Shown: positions 1 through 8,271, counted from the stretch's first letter. The stretch is 41,868 bases of DNA from a bacterium (GCA_016124515.1 WGNN01000040.1:1-41868), one strand, 5' to 3'. Program-made: numbers and translations. The notes: generated from the letters alone by a model not told the origin.

Positions 1-1465
1 CATTAATGTATAAATCATATCCGGAATATAAATTGTCTATCGTTCTGTTGCCGGGCAGATCTTTGAGAATTAAATGGTCGTATACCTGTTCCACTTTGTA
101 TCTCAGGTCATATCCAATGCTTAAACTAAAGCACTGTGTAAAAAAGTCGCATTGAATTGCAACCTCCTCTTCATCACCATCGGCCAAGACAATAATAATA
201 AACGGGTATCCAGACACCCAAGTATGAAAAAGCGGTTTTTTTACATTTTCAAGCGCATCAAAGCTGCCATTTACTCTTACAACCACCGCATCCTTTGCCA
301 GTGATTTCATGGCGTCCTTTACAAGGCACTCAGGTTTGCCACGTAAGTCCTTTACTTCAATGATCCCTATCGGCGCAATACTGAACAGTGACGCATAAAT
401 TTCATGCATTATTACATCTCTGTTTTTAAGAAAGACAATATTTCTGTCTTCTAAAGGCATTTCCTCCTCACGGCATTTATGAAATAAATCGAAATACAAC
501 GTTTCGTAACACATTGGTTCAAGCTGCACTACGTTTTGACGATTGGTCGATTTGTTAAACGGACAAAACAGAAGCATTGAAAAAGGTCTTAAATCAACCC
601 CCCATTCTATGGGGGTGAGCGCGCGGAATTTTGAATAGTCTTCCTCGTAATAATAAGTACCAAACTTATCTCTGACAATGACATCAACAATAGAAATATT
701 TGCATCCTTGTATCTGAATTTCAGAAAATGCGTCATAGCCATAAACAAATGAAGCTGTGCATGAAAAAACTTGTCAGTTTCATCAATAAAATTCACAAGA
801 ATTAAATTCCGCCCTTTTTCCTTCTTCAGCTCATCCAATAAGTTGGTGAGCGAACAGGCATTTTTTTCAAGTGCCACCGGGTCAAGTTTTACGTGATTTA
901 CACCATGATAACAACGCGACGTGTTCACATCGATAAAGCTTCCATGCGTTTGTCGATGATCAAAATGCATCTCAATTTGTTTCAAATCCTTAAAGAATGT
1001 TCGTTTAAGGAATCCATGTCCCGTAGAAAAAGGATTAATCGGTGGGCTAATTGATAAATATTCCACATGGGGTTTCACAAACCGCTCTTTTTTATACTTT
1101 ATGAGCTTGGACGCAGTTAATTCTGAAAACTTATATTTTGTAGCGTCCTTCGCCCACCACGGCCCAATTGGCTTACTACCGACAAAACACCGGATGGACG
1201 TAAAATAAATTTTTGAAGGCCCATTTTGTGAACTTTCAATATAACCATTCATAGCGACTCGGTTTTGAGAGCAGGTTTCATGCACCTCATCGGCACAAAA
1301 CAATTCAAAATTCTGGTCATCGATTAGTTTCAGGTTGCCAGGATAGATGATCGTCAACCCATCTTGTCTGATCCGTCCCAAATCAATTAAACATTGTGCT
1401 TTAAGTCGTGCCGGTATTGTCTGAAAATAACTTTCAACGGTTTCTTCAAGAAATACTCTGAACAT
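1..1465 (-). CDS. Hypothetical protein, 3' end beyond the window
   Basis: An open frame of at least 488 codons reads leftward from an ATG at 1463-1465 to the window edge without a stop, so the C-terminus is missing. It begins MFRVFLEETVESYF and contains several His-rich stretches such as HFDHRQTHGSF and a mixed alpha/beta composition; I see no signal peptide, no membrane segment and no motif I can name. Its base composition is AT-rich, as in the island proper, unlike the pair of genes immediately to the right. It is transcribed away from the 1721 gene across a 255-bp gap, so it has its own promoter there. It could be an accessory or defence protein of the island, but that is only an inference from its position. 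The reading frame itself is secure because of its length. Confidence 0.75.
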   Translation of the reverse strand, partial: MFRVFLEETVESYFQTIPARLKAQCLIDLGRIRQDGLTIIYPGNLKLIDDQNFELFCADEVHETCSQNRVAMNGYIESSQNGPSKIYFTSIRCFVGSKPIGPWWAKDATKYKFSELTASKLIKYKKERFVKPHVEYLSISPPINPFSTGHGFLKRTFFKDLKQIEMHFDHRQTHGSFIDVNTSRCYHGVNHVKLDPVALEKNACSLTNLLDELKKEKGRNLILVNFIDETDKFFHAQLHLFMAMTHFLKFRYKDANISIVDVIVRDKFGTYYYEEDYSKFRALTPIEWGVDLRPFSMLLFCPFNKSTNRQNVVQLEPMCYETLYFDLFHKCREEEMPLEDRNIVFLKNRDVIMHEIYASLFSIAPIGIIEVKDLRGKPECLVKDAMKSLAKDAVVVRVNGSFDALENVKKPLFHTWVSGYPFIIIVLADGDEEEVAIQCDFFTQCFSLSIGYDLRYKVEQVYDHLILKDLPGNRTIDNLYSGYDLYIN

Positions 1466-1720
1466 GACCTGTTTTCCCTGCTGAGTTATTGCCTTACCCC
1501 ATCATATTGTACCCCCATATTCCTTTAGAATGTCTTAACAGCTTGATTTTCGGCAGTGGGCGTGCCGTTTCCCTGAATAGATAGAATTTTAGATGAATTT
1601 GAGCTAAATCCAACATGAATAGAGCGCCATTAATTATTGATTTCAAATAGAAAAATAACCTTCATTCATTGACGTTTTTTTAACCATTTTACCTCATACT
1701 AAAGATGGTAAAGGGGACCA

Positions 1721-2698
1721 ATGGGGATTTCAGTCATGTCTGACGATACAATAGATGACAACATAAAAAGTAAGGAAGACATCAAGGACGAAAAGCGCGT
1801 CAATGATGGGCGTGCTCGTCTGGAAAGCGAACTTCATAAAGACATAGGATATGCGCAGGATGGTGAAAAATCTGCGCCGGGGCGCTTGCAATCATCCAGC
1901 ACCACCGCCGAAGCCGTTGAAAACGGCGGACACGATAACAAATACGAACGTAAGCGCCGCGAAGCCGAACTTGCCATGACTTTGGACGAGATTGACCGCG
2001 AGCTGGATAAGATCCGCGCGGAGATGAACAGAATTCTCGAAGAATTGGCCGCCAGTATAAAGCGCGAAAAAGATTTAAAGGATGCCTTGAAAAGTGGAGA
2101 TATTACGGCGATGACTGTAATTCTTCAGGAAGTCGGCAAGGATACAGATGGGCTGACTGATGATGAAATCATCGACATGGCCAAAAAGCAGGTTATTGTA
2201 GAGCAATATACCCAGAAGAACTTGTTTAGGGACTTTAAGGCCATCAACAATGAGTATCAGGCCAAAATCGAGCAGAATCCGCAACTCAAAGATGACGCAG
2301 ATACCTTGAAAGTCTTTGAAAAACGGCTTAAAGACCTTGAGAGTAAGGCCAAAGAAAATCATTTGGATATAAACGAAGCGCGGGAAGAATATAGGGGTGA
2401 AATTGATTATTGGGGAGAATCCGAAGAAAATGAGACACTGGGGGAAAATGCCGATTCAGGATTTAATACGGAGTATGACGAATACGATACTGTTGCAACA
2501 TCACCTAACGCGCCAAGCCCCTTTGCGGCAATGGCATCCAAAACTTCGGTGGCCAAAATGGTCGATCCGGATGAAAAAACCAATACGGCATCCATCACCA
2601 GCCCGTTCAACAAGGTTGCGGCGGTTTTGGATATCAAACCGAAAATGGAAGACCCGGCACCGGGCGCGGCCGTGAAGCCTTTGGTGCCCAGTATGTAG
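1721..2698 (+). CDS. Charged coiled-coil hypothetical protein, foreign-looking
   Basis: A 325-residue protein, highly charged and without membrane segments or signal peptide. Residues about 70-130 (KRREAELAMTLDEIDRELDK and onward) and 190-235 are predicted by eye to form long helices or coiled coils; the tail from residue 255 is rich in Ala, Pro, Ser and Thr and probably disordered. The ATG at 1721 follows AAAGGGG at good spacing; a second ATG at 1736 (MSDDT) is an alternative. It ends 9 bp from the convergent gene at 2708. Both are richer in GC (about half) and use GCG, CGC and GCC codons more than their neighbours, a style closer to proteobacteria than to Bacteroidetes. I do not recognise the family. 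Confidence 0.7.
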   Translation: MGISVMSDDTIDDNIKSKEDIKDEKRVNDGRARLESELHKDIGYAQDGEKSAPGRLQSSSTTAEAVENGGHDNKYERKRREAELAMTLDEIDRELDKIRAEMNRILEELAASIKREKDLKDALKSGDITAMTVILQEVGKDTDGLTDDEIIDMAKKQVIVEQYTQKNLFRDFKAINNEYQAKIEQNPQLKDDADTLKVFEKRLKDLESKAKENHLDINEAREEYRGEIDYWGESEENETLGENADSGFNTEYDEYDTVATSPNAPSPFAAMASKTSVAKMVDPDEKTNTASITSPFNKVAAVLDIKPKMEDPAPGAAVKPLVPSM

Positions 2699-2707
2699 GA
2701 TTAGGAA

Positions 2708-3415
2708 TTATTGTGACGGGGCCGGTTGGTAAGACAAATCGGTATTCGTCTCTGTGTAGTACCTGTCGGCAACCTGTTTCATCGTTCCGGATGTCACAAA
2801 AAGGTTGGGTGTAAAGACTGCTATCTTAGTATGATCATTTACATCCCTTAAGCCGCGTCCATTAATTTCCACCGACATAACTGTAGATCGGTCTTTTCCG
2901 GTTTCCTCCCAGAATACGACGATCTGGGTCGGGTGATCCACATAGTCTGTGTCTTTGAACATGGCCTCCAACATAATGGCATATTGTTCGGCGGCATAAC
3001 CGCCATTTTGCAAACCGCCGGAAATATGAAGCGCAATGATTTTAGCACCTCCGGATGCTGTTTCGGCGTCAAAAGGTGTTCCTTGTTGCACAGGATTGGC
3101 CAGCAGATTGGCTTTACGTTTCGCGTATTCCTCCGCTTTATCCGGCTCACCGCTCGTGCTGTCGGCGTTTTCCGAGAAACCGGCGCGCAGGCTATCCGCG
3201 GGGGCGGCGGTGCCGTTACCCTCCAACGTATCGATATTGCCCGTCATGTCGTCCGGTCGTTCATTACCCGATATCGATCCGCCATGATGTAGCACATCAG
3301 GTGTCTCCACCTTTTGCGGATCTTTCTTCACCGGATTGCCCTGCTGCGAAAACGTAAGCGCAGGGGCGACAGCCATCACTAAAGACAACGCAGCGGCTTT
3401 AAATTGATTTTTCAT
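2708..3415 (-). CDS. Putative secreted protein, foreign-looking
   Basis: The chosen ATG (3413-3415) gives a 235-residue protein with a clear signal peptide: MKNQFK, then a hydrophobic stretch AAALSLVMAVAPALTF and a likely cleavage before QQG. A longer frame starts at 3514 but would bury the signal peptide behind 33 polar residues, so it is unlikely. Residues 30-110 are low-complexity and polar; the C-terminal 110 residues look folded (HISGGLQNGGYAAEQYAIML, IVVFWEETGK). The segment around ALHISGGLQNGGYAAEQ resembles a Rossmann-like sulfur-relay (DsrE-type) fold in rhythm, but this is weak. It faces the 1721 gene tail to tail and shares its higher GC, so the two probably arrived together. Export to periplasm or outside is expected. 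Confidence 0.7.
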   Translation of the reverse strand: MKNQFKAAALSLVMAVAPALTFSQQGNPVKKDPQKVETPDVLHHGGSISGNERPDDMTGNIDTLEGNGTAAPADSLRAGFSENADSTSGEPDKAEEYAKRKANLLANPVQQGTPFDAETASGGAKIIALHISGGLQNGGYAAEQYAIMLEAMFKDTDYVDHPTQIVVFWEETGKDRSTVMSVEINGRGLRDVNDHTKIAVFTPNLFVTSGTMKQVADRYYTETNTDLSYQPAPSQ

Positions 3416-3610
3416 AGCTCTAATCCTTTGGCTAATATGTGTTTTATACCACAATTCACTCTCAGATTGCAAGTTTCTTACTGTATTATAGCGTACGGAA
3501 TTATACCAAATCATGTCAGCGTCTTTGGAGCCGCTAAAGTAAAGAAAAAGAAATTATGCGGCATGCGTGACACTAAAATTAATTGACTGAATTACGTCCT
3601 TGCCGCCGCA

Positions 3611-3859
3611 ATGGCAGATCAAAAATCTAGCATCACAGAAAATACAGAAGAACTTTTAACAGTTGGTCAAAAGCTGAAACAACTCCGTCTGGCCAAAGGC
3701 TTTGGGAACTATAGAAATTTTGCTGATGAAAACGGGTTAGAACCAAAGCAGTATTGGCGACTTGAAGAAGATAAAGTTGATTTTAAATACTCCAGCTTAA
3801 AACGATTGGTAAAAATTCATGGCCTAACCATGACTGAATTCTTTAAAGGAGTGTGGTAA
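3611..3859 (+). CDS. Small helix-turn-helix regulator
   Basis: An 82-residue protein with a Cro/CI-like helix-turn-helix: GQKLKQLRLAKGFGNYRNFA forms the first helices and EPKQYWRLEEDKVDFKYSSL the recognition part, ending in LVKIHGLTMTEFFKGVW. Small regulators of this form are common in mobile elements of Bacteroidetes. It is the first gene of the rightward maintenance block and lies 78 bp upstream of the palindrome at 3938-3959, so it is one candidate for the protein that binds the shared 16-bp operator. The start follows a weak ribosome site. No partner protein is fused or overlapping. Confidence 0.85.
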   Translation: MADQKSSITENTEELLTVGQKLKQLRLAKGFGNYRNFADENGLEPKQYWRLEEDKVDFKYSSLKRLVKIHGLTMTEFFKGVW

Positions 3860-3937
3860 TGACACACACTTAAGTATTCAAAAAATAATTTTCTGGACAA
3901 CCCCCATAACATTCATCTAGCCTCCGAAATATTCAAA

Positions 3938-3959
3938 TTGTAGGAATTTAATCCTACAA
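3938..3959. promoter_or_regulatory. Palindromic operator, copy 1
   Basis: A perfect inverted repeat with 8-bp arms (TTGTAGGA and TCCTACAA) around a 6-bp centre. Its core TAGGAATTTAATCCTA differs by one base from TAGGATTTTAATCCTA found at 15857-15876 and 25280-25295. It lies 35 bp before the start of the 3995 gene, so it should control the maintenance operon. Confidence 0.65.
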
Positions 3960-3994
3960 AACTTAACTGTGTAACTGCTTAAAAAGGGGGATCC

Positions 3995-4315
3995 ATGCAC
4001 AACACATTATGCTATGGCGAAATAGTAGCCAAAATTTCAGCCAACTTAAATAAAAACACCGCACATAAACCACGAATTGAATACGCCCTGAGCCAAGGGA
4101 GACTCAATCGTGACGAAACCATATGGACCTTATGCGCAGATGCAGCACGGGTATTTGATGCGTTGGAAGATCTGTCAGGCGACCTACCCATAGACTGGCA
4201 CCATGCCTTGGATGAATATTCATTCGAAGTACTCACCTTTCTGCTTTCAGGTCGAAAGCCCGATTATGTGAATATGTTTTCAATGGCATCACATTGCCTT
4301 GAAAAGTCCAGATAA
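3995..4315 (+). CDS. Hypothetical protein of the maintenance block
   Basis: A 106-residue soluble protein (MHNTLCYGEIVAKISANLNK at the start) with mostly helical composition and no recognised motif. Its ATG is preceded by AAAAAGGGGGATCC, a strong ribosome-binding site, which fixes the start. The C-terminus reads ALDEYSFEVLTFLLSGRKPD. It is the first gene after the palindromic operator and is followed 49 bp later by the SSB-like gene in the same direction, so they probably share a transcript. No function can be assigned from sequence. Confidence 0.75.
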   Translation: MHNTLCYGEIVAKISANLNKNTAHKPRIEYALSQGRLNRDETIWTLCADAARVFDALEDLSGDLPIDWHHALDEYSFEVLTFLLSGRKPDYVNMFSMASHCLEKSR

Positions 4316-4364
4316 ACACACACCCAAACTATATCAAAACTCAAACAACGAAGGGAAACCAAGC

Positions 4365-4781
4365 ATGTCTGAAAACCAATCTGTTGATACATATGAGAAA
4401 AGCCAAAATACTGGCGATGAGAAACTTTTTAGCGATACCAATATCAGTACCAAAACCGGACGTTTGGTACGAGATGCAGAAATTGTAGGTCAAGGAAAAT
4501 ATACAAAACTCACCATAGCATGTAACAAGAATTATAAGGACCAGCAAGGTGAAATCAAAACCACCACCAACTACATCAATGCCCTGGTTTCAATCAATTT
4601 AAAAGAAGCCTTTGAAGTAGCCAAAACATTGAAAAAAGGCGATTGGGCCTACTTAAAAGGAGAAGACAGATCAGAAACATTTGAAACAGCTGAAGGATAC
4701 AGAAAACAGGCATCAACCTTATTTGCCTACAAAGTCCTTCTTAAATCCCCAAAGGCAGAACCGACGAACAGTCCGGAATAA
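4365..4781 (+). CDS. SSB-like single-stranded DNA-binding protein
   Basis: The ATG at 4365 follows AAGGGA by about 8 bases and gives 138 residues; a longer frame from 4299 overlaps the previous gene and has no ribosome site. Residues about 28-120 have the layout of an OB-fold SSB: TGRLVRDAEIVGQGKYTKLT (first strands, as in 'GRLGRDPE' of SSB), then INALVSINLKEAFEVAKTLK, KKGDWAYLKGEDRSETFET and a final strand. The acidic C-terminal tip with terminal Phe found in housekeeping SSB is missing; the protein ends in PTNSPE. It probably protects single-stranded DNA during transfer or replication of the element. Confidence 0.8.
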   Translation: MSENQSVDTYEKSQNTGDEKLFSDTNISTKTGRLVRDAEIVGQGKYTKLTIACNKNYKDQQGEIKTTTNYINALVSINLKEAFEVAKTLKKGDWAYLKGEDRSETFETAEGYRKQASTLFAYKVLLKSPKAEPTNSPE

Positions 4782-4827
4782 GCCCTTTGGAAAATCGCAA
4801 AGTCACCAAATCAAATGGAGTAAATAC

Positions 4828-5337
4828 ATGTCAAAAAAAGACCCAACTTACCCGCAAGCCGATAAACTGCCCAAAGACTTTCTACGCTTTGAATTTGAAG
4901 AAGTCCGTTTGGTTTATCAAAACAAAGTAAAGCCACAAGACCGTCCGGCGGTTCACGAACCAAAGGACGCCTATAAGATCTTTATGCAAATTTGGGATTT
5001 GAACCAAATTGACCTGAGAGAAGAATGCATGATGTTATTGGTAGATACCCAAATGCGCATTATGTCTTACGCTTCAATATCCCAAGGCGGGTACAACACA
5101 ACCATAGTAGATCCAAAGCTCATTTTTTCCATTGCACTCATTCGAAGAGGCAACGGAATTATCTTAGCGCACAACCATCCATCAGGAAATCTCAAGCCAA
5201 GTAAACCGGATGTGCTACTTACAGAAAAGCTCATGCAAGTGGGTAAAGCACTGGAACTACCCATACACGACCATTTGATTGTAACAAGAGACCATTTCTG
5301 TTCCATGATGACTGAGGGCCATATTCCAAACATATAA
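4828..5337 (+). CDS. RadC-family JAB-domain protein
   Basis: Start ATG at 4828 after ATGGAG; 169 residues. The C-terminal JAB/MPN domain shows the motif H115-N-H117-P-S-G followed by S125-x-x-D128, with E65/E66 as the upstream acidic residue, so the metal site of RadC/JAB proteins is intact. The N-terminal UPF0758 helix-hairpin-helix part of chromosomal RadC is absent, as usual for copies carried by mobile elements. Family members on such elements are often next to SSB-like and ArdC-like genes, as here. The biochemical role of these short RadC proteins is not established; a role in processing or protecting incoming DNA is inference. Confidence 0.9.
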   Translation: MSKKDPTYPQADKLPKDFLRFEFEEVRLVYQNKVKPQDRPAVHEPKDAYKIFMQIWDLNQIDLREECMMLLVDTQMRIMSYASISQGGYNTTIVDPKLIFSIALIRRGNGIILAHNHPSGNLKPSKPDVLLTEKLMQVGKALELPIHDHLIVTRDHFCSMMTEGHIPNI

Positions 5338-5351
5338 TTGACAACAACAAA

Positions 5352-5594
5352 GTGGGGGATACCCCCTAAACTGCGTCAAATCCGAAGGCAAAACAGTTTT
5401 AAAAATGCGGTGCAGCAGCTCCTATTTTAAAAACTCTTTTGCCCGGGCTGCATAAATGCAGTTCGTATGATTTGACTCAGTTTCCCCCCGTTTTTTGGGC
5501 TGGCACGGGTTTTATGGACGCGCCCCACCGCAGCAGCGCTGCTGCTTCGATGGAATGCACCAAAAACCCATAACCAATAGAGAAAGGGAACAAG
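5352..5594 (+). promoter_or_regulatory. Structured leader 1, upstream of the ArdC-like gene
   Basis: This 240-bp gap holds nested inverted repeats. GGGGG-ATA-CCCCC at 5354-5366; then a long stem P1 (5368-5382 with 5469-5483, 14 of 15 pairs) that encloses P2 (5387-5406 with 5424-5443, 18 of 20 pairs) and P3 (CTGCA-TAAA-TGCAG, 5448-5461), a three-way-junction layout. Downstream, GGGTTTT (5507-5513) pairs with AAAACCC (5563-5569) and encloses the perfect palindrome GCAGCAGCGCTGCTGC (5530-5545). The ribosome site AGAAAGGGAA precedes the ATG at 5595. A homologous arrangement is found at 7622-7835. An RNA element (riboswitch-like, attenuator or protein-binding leader) is the likely reading; single-strand initiation or oriT DNA is the alternative. 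Confidence 0.6.
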
Positions 5595-6527
5595 ATGACC
5601 ATTGAGAAAGCAGGGAAACAAAAAGAAGAAATGCAACAAGCCATAACAAATCAAATAATTGATTTGTTAGAAAATGTAGATGAAAACAATTACCAACCCC
5701 CATTTGCACAGCTTGTATCACAGGGTTTGCCAGCCAACCCAACAACAAATTGCAATTACCATGGCGGAAATGTACTTACTCTTTGGATAGCCCAGCTAAC
5801 ACGTAAATACAATTCAAACCACTGGGCCACCTACAACCAATGGAAAAATGCAGGAGCACAAGTAAAAAAAGGAGAAAAAGGTTGCCGGATACTTTTTTAC
5901 AAAAACCTTACAAAACAAACAGAAGATGCAGAAGGAGAAAAGACAGAGTTAACGGTGCCTATGTTGCGCCTGCATACTGTATTTAATGCCAATCAAGTTG
6001 ACGGATATCTCAACATAGAAAATGCCCTGGAAACCAGGAGCCATCCAGAACAAGATCAAGTAAAACGCATTGATTTAGTCGAACAGTTTTGCTTGAAAAG
6101 CGGAGCCGATATTAGACATGGAGGAGATGAAGCATTTTACAGCTTGGCAGGCGATTACATTAACATGCCGGAAACGGCACTTTTCTACAATTCATCAACA
6201 ATCAGTGCCACCCAACACTATTATGCAACATTGCTCCACGAGCTCACGCATTGGACAGGTGCAAACCACCGGCTCAGCCGGCCAATCGCAAACGGACATA
6301 CTTCTGAGAAGGATTATGCCTATGAAGAACTGGTGGCAGAATTGGGTGCCGCCTTCATGTGTGCCCAGTATGGATTAAGCCAACCATCAAGAGCAAACCA
6401 TGCAATCTATATCAAAAGCTGGTTGCGTTTGCTCAAAGATGATGCCGGTCTGGTACTCAAAGCATCAGCCAATGCATCAAGTGCAGTAGCCTACCTGAAT
6501 GAGTTAAACACACGGGAAAGAGGGTAG
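5595..6527 (+). CDS. ArdC-like antirestriction protein with zincin domain
   Basis: A 310-residue protein with the two-part build of the ArdC family. The N-terminal ssDNA-binding domain (DUF1738-like) shows YHGGNVLTLWIAQL, HWATYNQWKNAGAQVKKGEK and the hydrophobic strand GCRILFYK. The C-terminal domain is a zincin-like metallopeptidase with H215-E-L-T-H219 and a likely third ligand at E249 in EELVAELGAAF. ArdC proteins of plasmids protect incoming DNA from restriction and are linked to conjugative transfer. The start follows AGAAAGGGAACAAG and is preceded by structured leader 1. It is followed 2 bp later by the TOPRIM gene, so the two are translationally linked. Confidence 0.9.
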   Translation: MTIEKAGKQKEEMQQAITNQIIDLLENVDENNYQPPFAQLVSQGLPANPTTNCNYHGGNVLTLWIAQLTRKYNSNHWATYNQWKNAGAQVKKGEKGCRILFYKNLTKQTEDAEGEKTELTVPMLRLHTVFNANQVDGYLNIENALETRSHPEQDQVKRIDLVEQFCLKSGADIRHGGDEAFYSLAGDYINMPETALFYNSSTISATQHYYATLLHELTHWTGANHRLSRPIANGHTSEKDYAYEELVAELGAAFMCAQYGLSQPSRANHAIYIKSWLRLLKDDAGLVLKASANASSAVAYLNELNTRERG

Positions 6528-6529
6528 TT

Positions 6530-7465
6530 ATGTCATCTACAACACGAAAGTTGGATTTTAACCGCATGAAACAAGAAATAAACCTCGCACAATATGCGGC
6601 ACAAATGGGCTTTGAGGTAGAGCCGAAGAAAAGTACCAGCAACTCTATCAGCATGCGGTATGGCACAAGCGACAAAATAGTTATCTCAAAACAAAACGGA
6701 ACCTGGGTATATTTCTCCGTCTATGACAATGATGACAATGGCACCATCATAGATTTTATTCATAACAGAACCAAGAAATCGTTGTTTGAGATTGCCGGTG
6801 AACTGCAAGTACTGCTTGATGGTAAACCCCACATGCCAGAACTACCACTGTATTCCAAGGGGATAGAAGAAAAACAATACAATCCCGAGCGTATCATCCG
6901 CATGTTTAACAACTGCGTAGTGGTAAAAACTCACAGGTATTTGACAAGTCGCAGAATTACAGCCAATACCTTACAATCAACCCGGTTTAGAAACAGGATT
7001 TACCAAGACAGTTACGCAAATGCCGTTTTTCCCCATGAGCAGTCAGGCAGGGTTTGTGGTTTGGAATTGCGCAATATAGGTGTCAAATTATTTGTACGAG
7101 GCAGCCGGAAAACGGCGTGGCGGTCAAATATTTTGCCGGATGACAGTAAAATAGTCATAGCCGAAAGCCCAATGGATGCGATGAGCTATCATGAATTGTA
7201 TCCGGATGCCAATGCATTCTATGTAGCCACAAGTGGCGGCCTTTCGCCGGAACAAGTAACTGTATTGCAAAAATATATCACCACAAATTCAACAATTACC
7301 AGTGTTTTGCTCATTACCGACAATGATTCAGGTGGAGACAAATTGACTGACAAACTAATCAAATCATTAGATGAGATAAAATTTACAGGATTAATTAATC
7401 GACACAGCCCCCCTAACAAAGGGGACGATTGGAATGATGTATTACAAACCAGAGAAATAAAATAG
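6530..7465 (+). CDS. DUF3991/TOPRIM primase-like protein
   Basis: A 311-residue protein. Residues 10-100 resemble the DUF3991-type N-terminal region (LDFNRMKQEINLAQYAAQMG, then DNDDNGTIIDFIH), which replaces the zinc-binding CHC2 module of DnaG-type primases. Residues 205-304 form a TOPRIM-like domain: the acidic residue E212 in VIAESPMDAMSYH, the paired acids D264/D266 in LLITDNDSGGD, and a terminal KGDDWNDVL typical of mobile-element primases. It starts 2 bp after the ArdC-like stop codon. The expected role is priming of DNA synthesis on the transferred strand or on the excised circle. No helicase domain is attached. Confidence 0.85.
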   Translation: MSSTTRKLDFNRMKQEINLAQYAAQMGFEVEPKKSTSNSISMRYGTSDKIVISKQNGTWVYFSVYDNDDNGTIIDFIHNRTKKSLFEIAGELQVLLDGKPHMPELPLYSKGIEEKQYNPERIIRMFNNCVVVKTHRYLTSRRITANTLQSTRFRNRIYQDSYANAVFPHEQSGRVCGLELRNIGVKLFVRGSRKTAWRSNILPDDSKIVIAESPMDAMSYHELYPDANAFYVATSGGLSPEQVTVLQKYITTNSTITSVLLITDNDSGGDKLTDKLIKSLDEIKFTGLINRHSPPNKGDDWNDVLQTREIK

Positions 7466-7476
7466 GTGAAAAATTG

Positions 7477-7536
7477 ATGCGATTTGAAAATACCATTGAA
7501 GGTATATACCGCAAACTAAGGCCAGCAGTGAATTGA
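7477..7536 (+). CDS. Possible 19-residue leader peptide
   Basis: A short frame begins with ATG at 7477, 12 bp after the TOPRIM gene, and encodes MRFENTIEGIYRKLRPAVN. AGGTGA lies upstream as a weak ribosome site. It sits at the head of the long leader region before 7836. It may be a chance frame; conservation in related islands would decide. Confidence 0.25.
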   Translation: MRFENTIEGIYRKLRPAVN

Positions 7537-7621
7537 AGTATCAAAAACTACAGGCAATTGAATATGAGAATAGACATGCAAGGAGTAATCATCAAGCAAC
7601 GGATTACAAGTTTTTTAATGG

Positions 7622-7835
7622 CTTTAGGGGGTTCCCCCTCGCGCATGTCAAATTAAAAGCCGCACAGACAATCTTTCGTTTTCGGTTCCACCGTTTCACG
7701 GTCCCCCAAAAACGAAAAGATTGTTTCGCGCTTGTTCATTGGACATTTGCTCATCTCCCGCTCGCCGCGTGGCAAGGGTTCATAAGCGCACCCCAAGGGG
7801 GCGTTTACGAACCCAACAACCGAAAGGAAAGTAAA
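7622..7835 (+). promoter_or_regulatory. Structured leader 2, upstream of the 7836 gene
   Basis: This leader repeats the plan of leader 1 with different bases in the stems. GGGGG-TT-CCCCC at 7627-7638; an outer stem ATGTCAAAT (7645-7653) with ATTGGACAT (7738-7746), 8 of 9 pairs; a long inner stem CAATCTTTCGTTTT (7669-7682) with AAAAACGAAAAGATTG (7708-7723, one extra A), itself enclosing ACCG-TTTCA-CGGT; then GGGTTC (7776-7781) with GAACCC (7809-7814) around GCGCACCCC / GGGGGCGT. Primary sequence shared with leader 1 includes GTCAAAT and TGGCA-n-GGGTT followed by GCGC(A)CCCC. The ribosome site AAGGAAAG precedes the ATG. Together with a further 155 bp upstream, this makes up a gap of 370 bp without a convincing gene. 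Confidence 0.6.
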
Positions 7836-8192
7836 ATGAACTATGAAGTAAAAACAAAAAAGGGGCTCAACGGATGGACGGCAGCAAGCACCGTTGAACT
7901 ATGTCAAACGAAAGAAGGTCAAAGAGTACTGGAATTAGAAACGAGAAAAGTTTCCGGTGGTTTAGCCGCATTTGCCAGAGTTTTCTATATTAAAAATACA
8001 GGTGGTTTTTACACTAAAAGCACCATGCTTTTCGGGGACTATGAAAAAGGTGGTATTGCCGCAACCCTGGTCAAAAGAGTTACTGAAAAGACCGTGTCCG
8101 AAGTACATGCTAGAGCCTTGCGTCAATTAGAGAACCTTATTGATGAAGCTAAAGCATTTTACGAAGAGAAAGACAGCCAGCCCCACAACTGA
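7836..8192 (+). CDS. Hypothetical protein of the maintenance block
   Basis: ATG at 7836 after a strong AAGGAAAG site; 118 residues, far better than the longer frame starting in the leader at 7533. The protein begins MNYEVKTKKGLNGWTAASTV, has a beta-rich centre (LELETRKVSGGLAAFARVFY, KNTGGFYTKSTMLFGDYEKG) and a C-terminal helix (HARALRQLENLIDEAKAFYE). I recognise no family. The unusually long structured leader suggests that its expression is controlled after transcription starts. It is followed by another small gene with a hairpin in between. Confidence 0.8.
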   Translation: MNYEVKTKKGLNGWTAASTVELCQTKEGQRVLELETRKVSGGLAAFARVFYIKNTGGFYTKSTMLFGDYEKGGIAATLVKRVTEKTVSEVHARALRQLENLIDEAKAFYEEKDSQPHN

Positions 8193-8243
8193 TTACAGCA
8201 TAAAGCCCACTCCTCAACGGGGTGGGCTTACAGGTGCAATCAG
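8189..8243 (+). promoter_or_regulatory. Nested stem-loop between the 7836 and 8272 genes
   Basis: AAGCCCACTCC (8203-8213) pairs with GGGGTGGGCTT (8219-8229), eleven pairs including one G-T, with a TCAAC loop. An outer stem CTGATT (8189-8194) with AATCAG (8238-8243) closes it. No T-run follows, so a simple terminator is less likely than an mRNA-processing or attenuation element. The ribosome site of the 8272 gene lies 17 bp downstream. Confidence 0.5.
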
Positions 8244-8271
8244 GCATCAGATTAACAGAAAGGAAAAAACG

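Noticed and set aside
2075-2637. Minus-strand frames inside the 1721 gene
   Set aside because: Shadows of the coding strand with hydrophobic low-information sequence and no ribosome sites.
7533-7835. N-terminal extension of the 7836 protein into the leader
   Set aside because: The extension is basic and Phe-rich, overlaps the strong stems and lacks a ribosome site; the ATG at 7836 has an excellent one.
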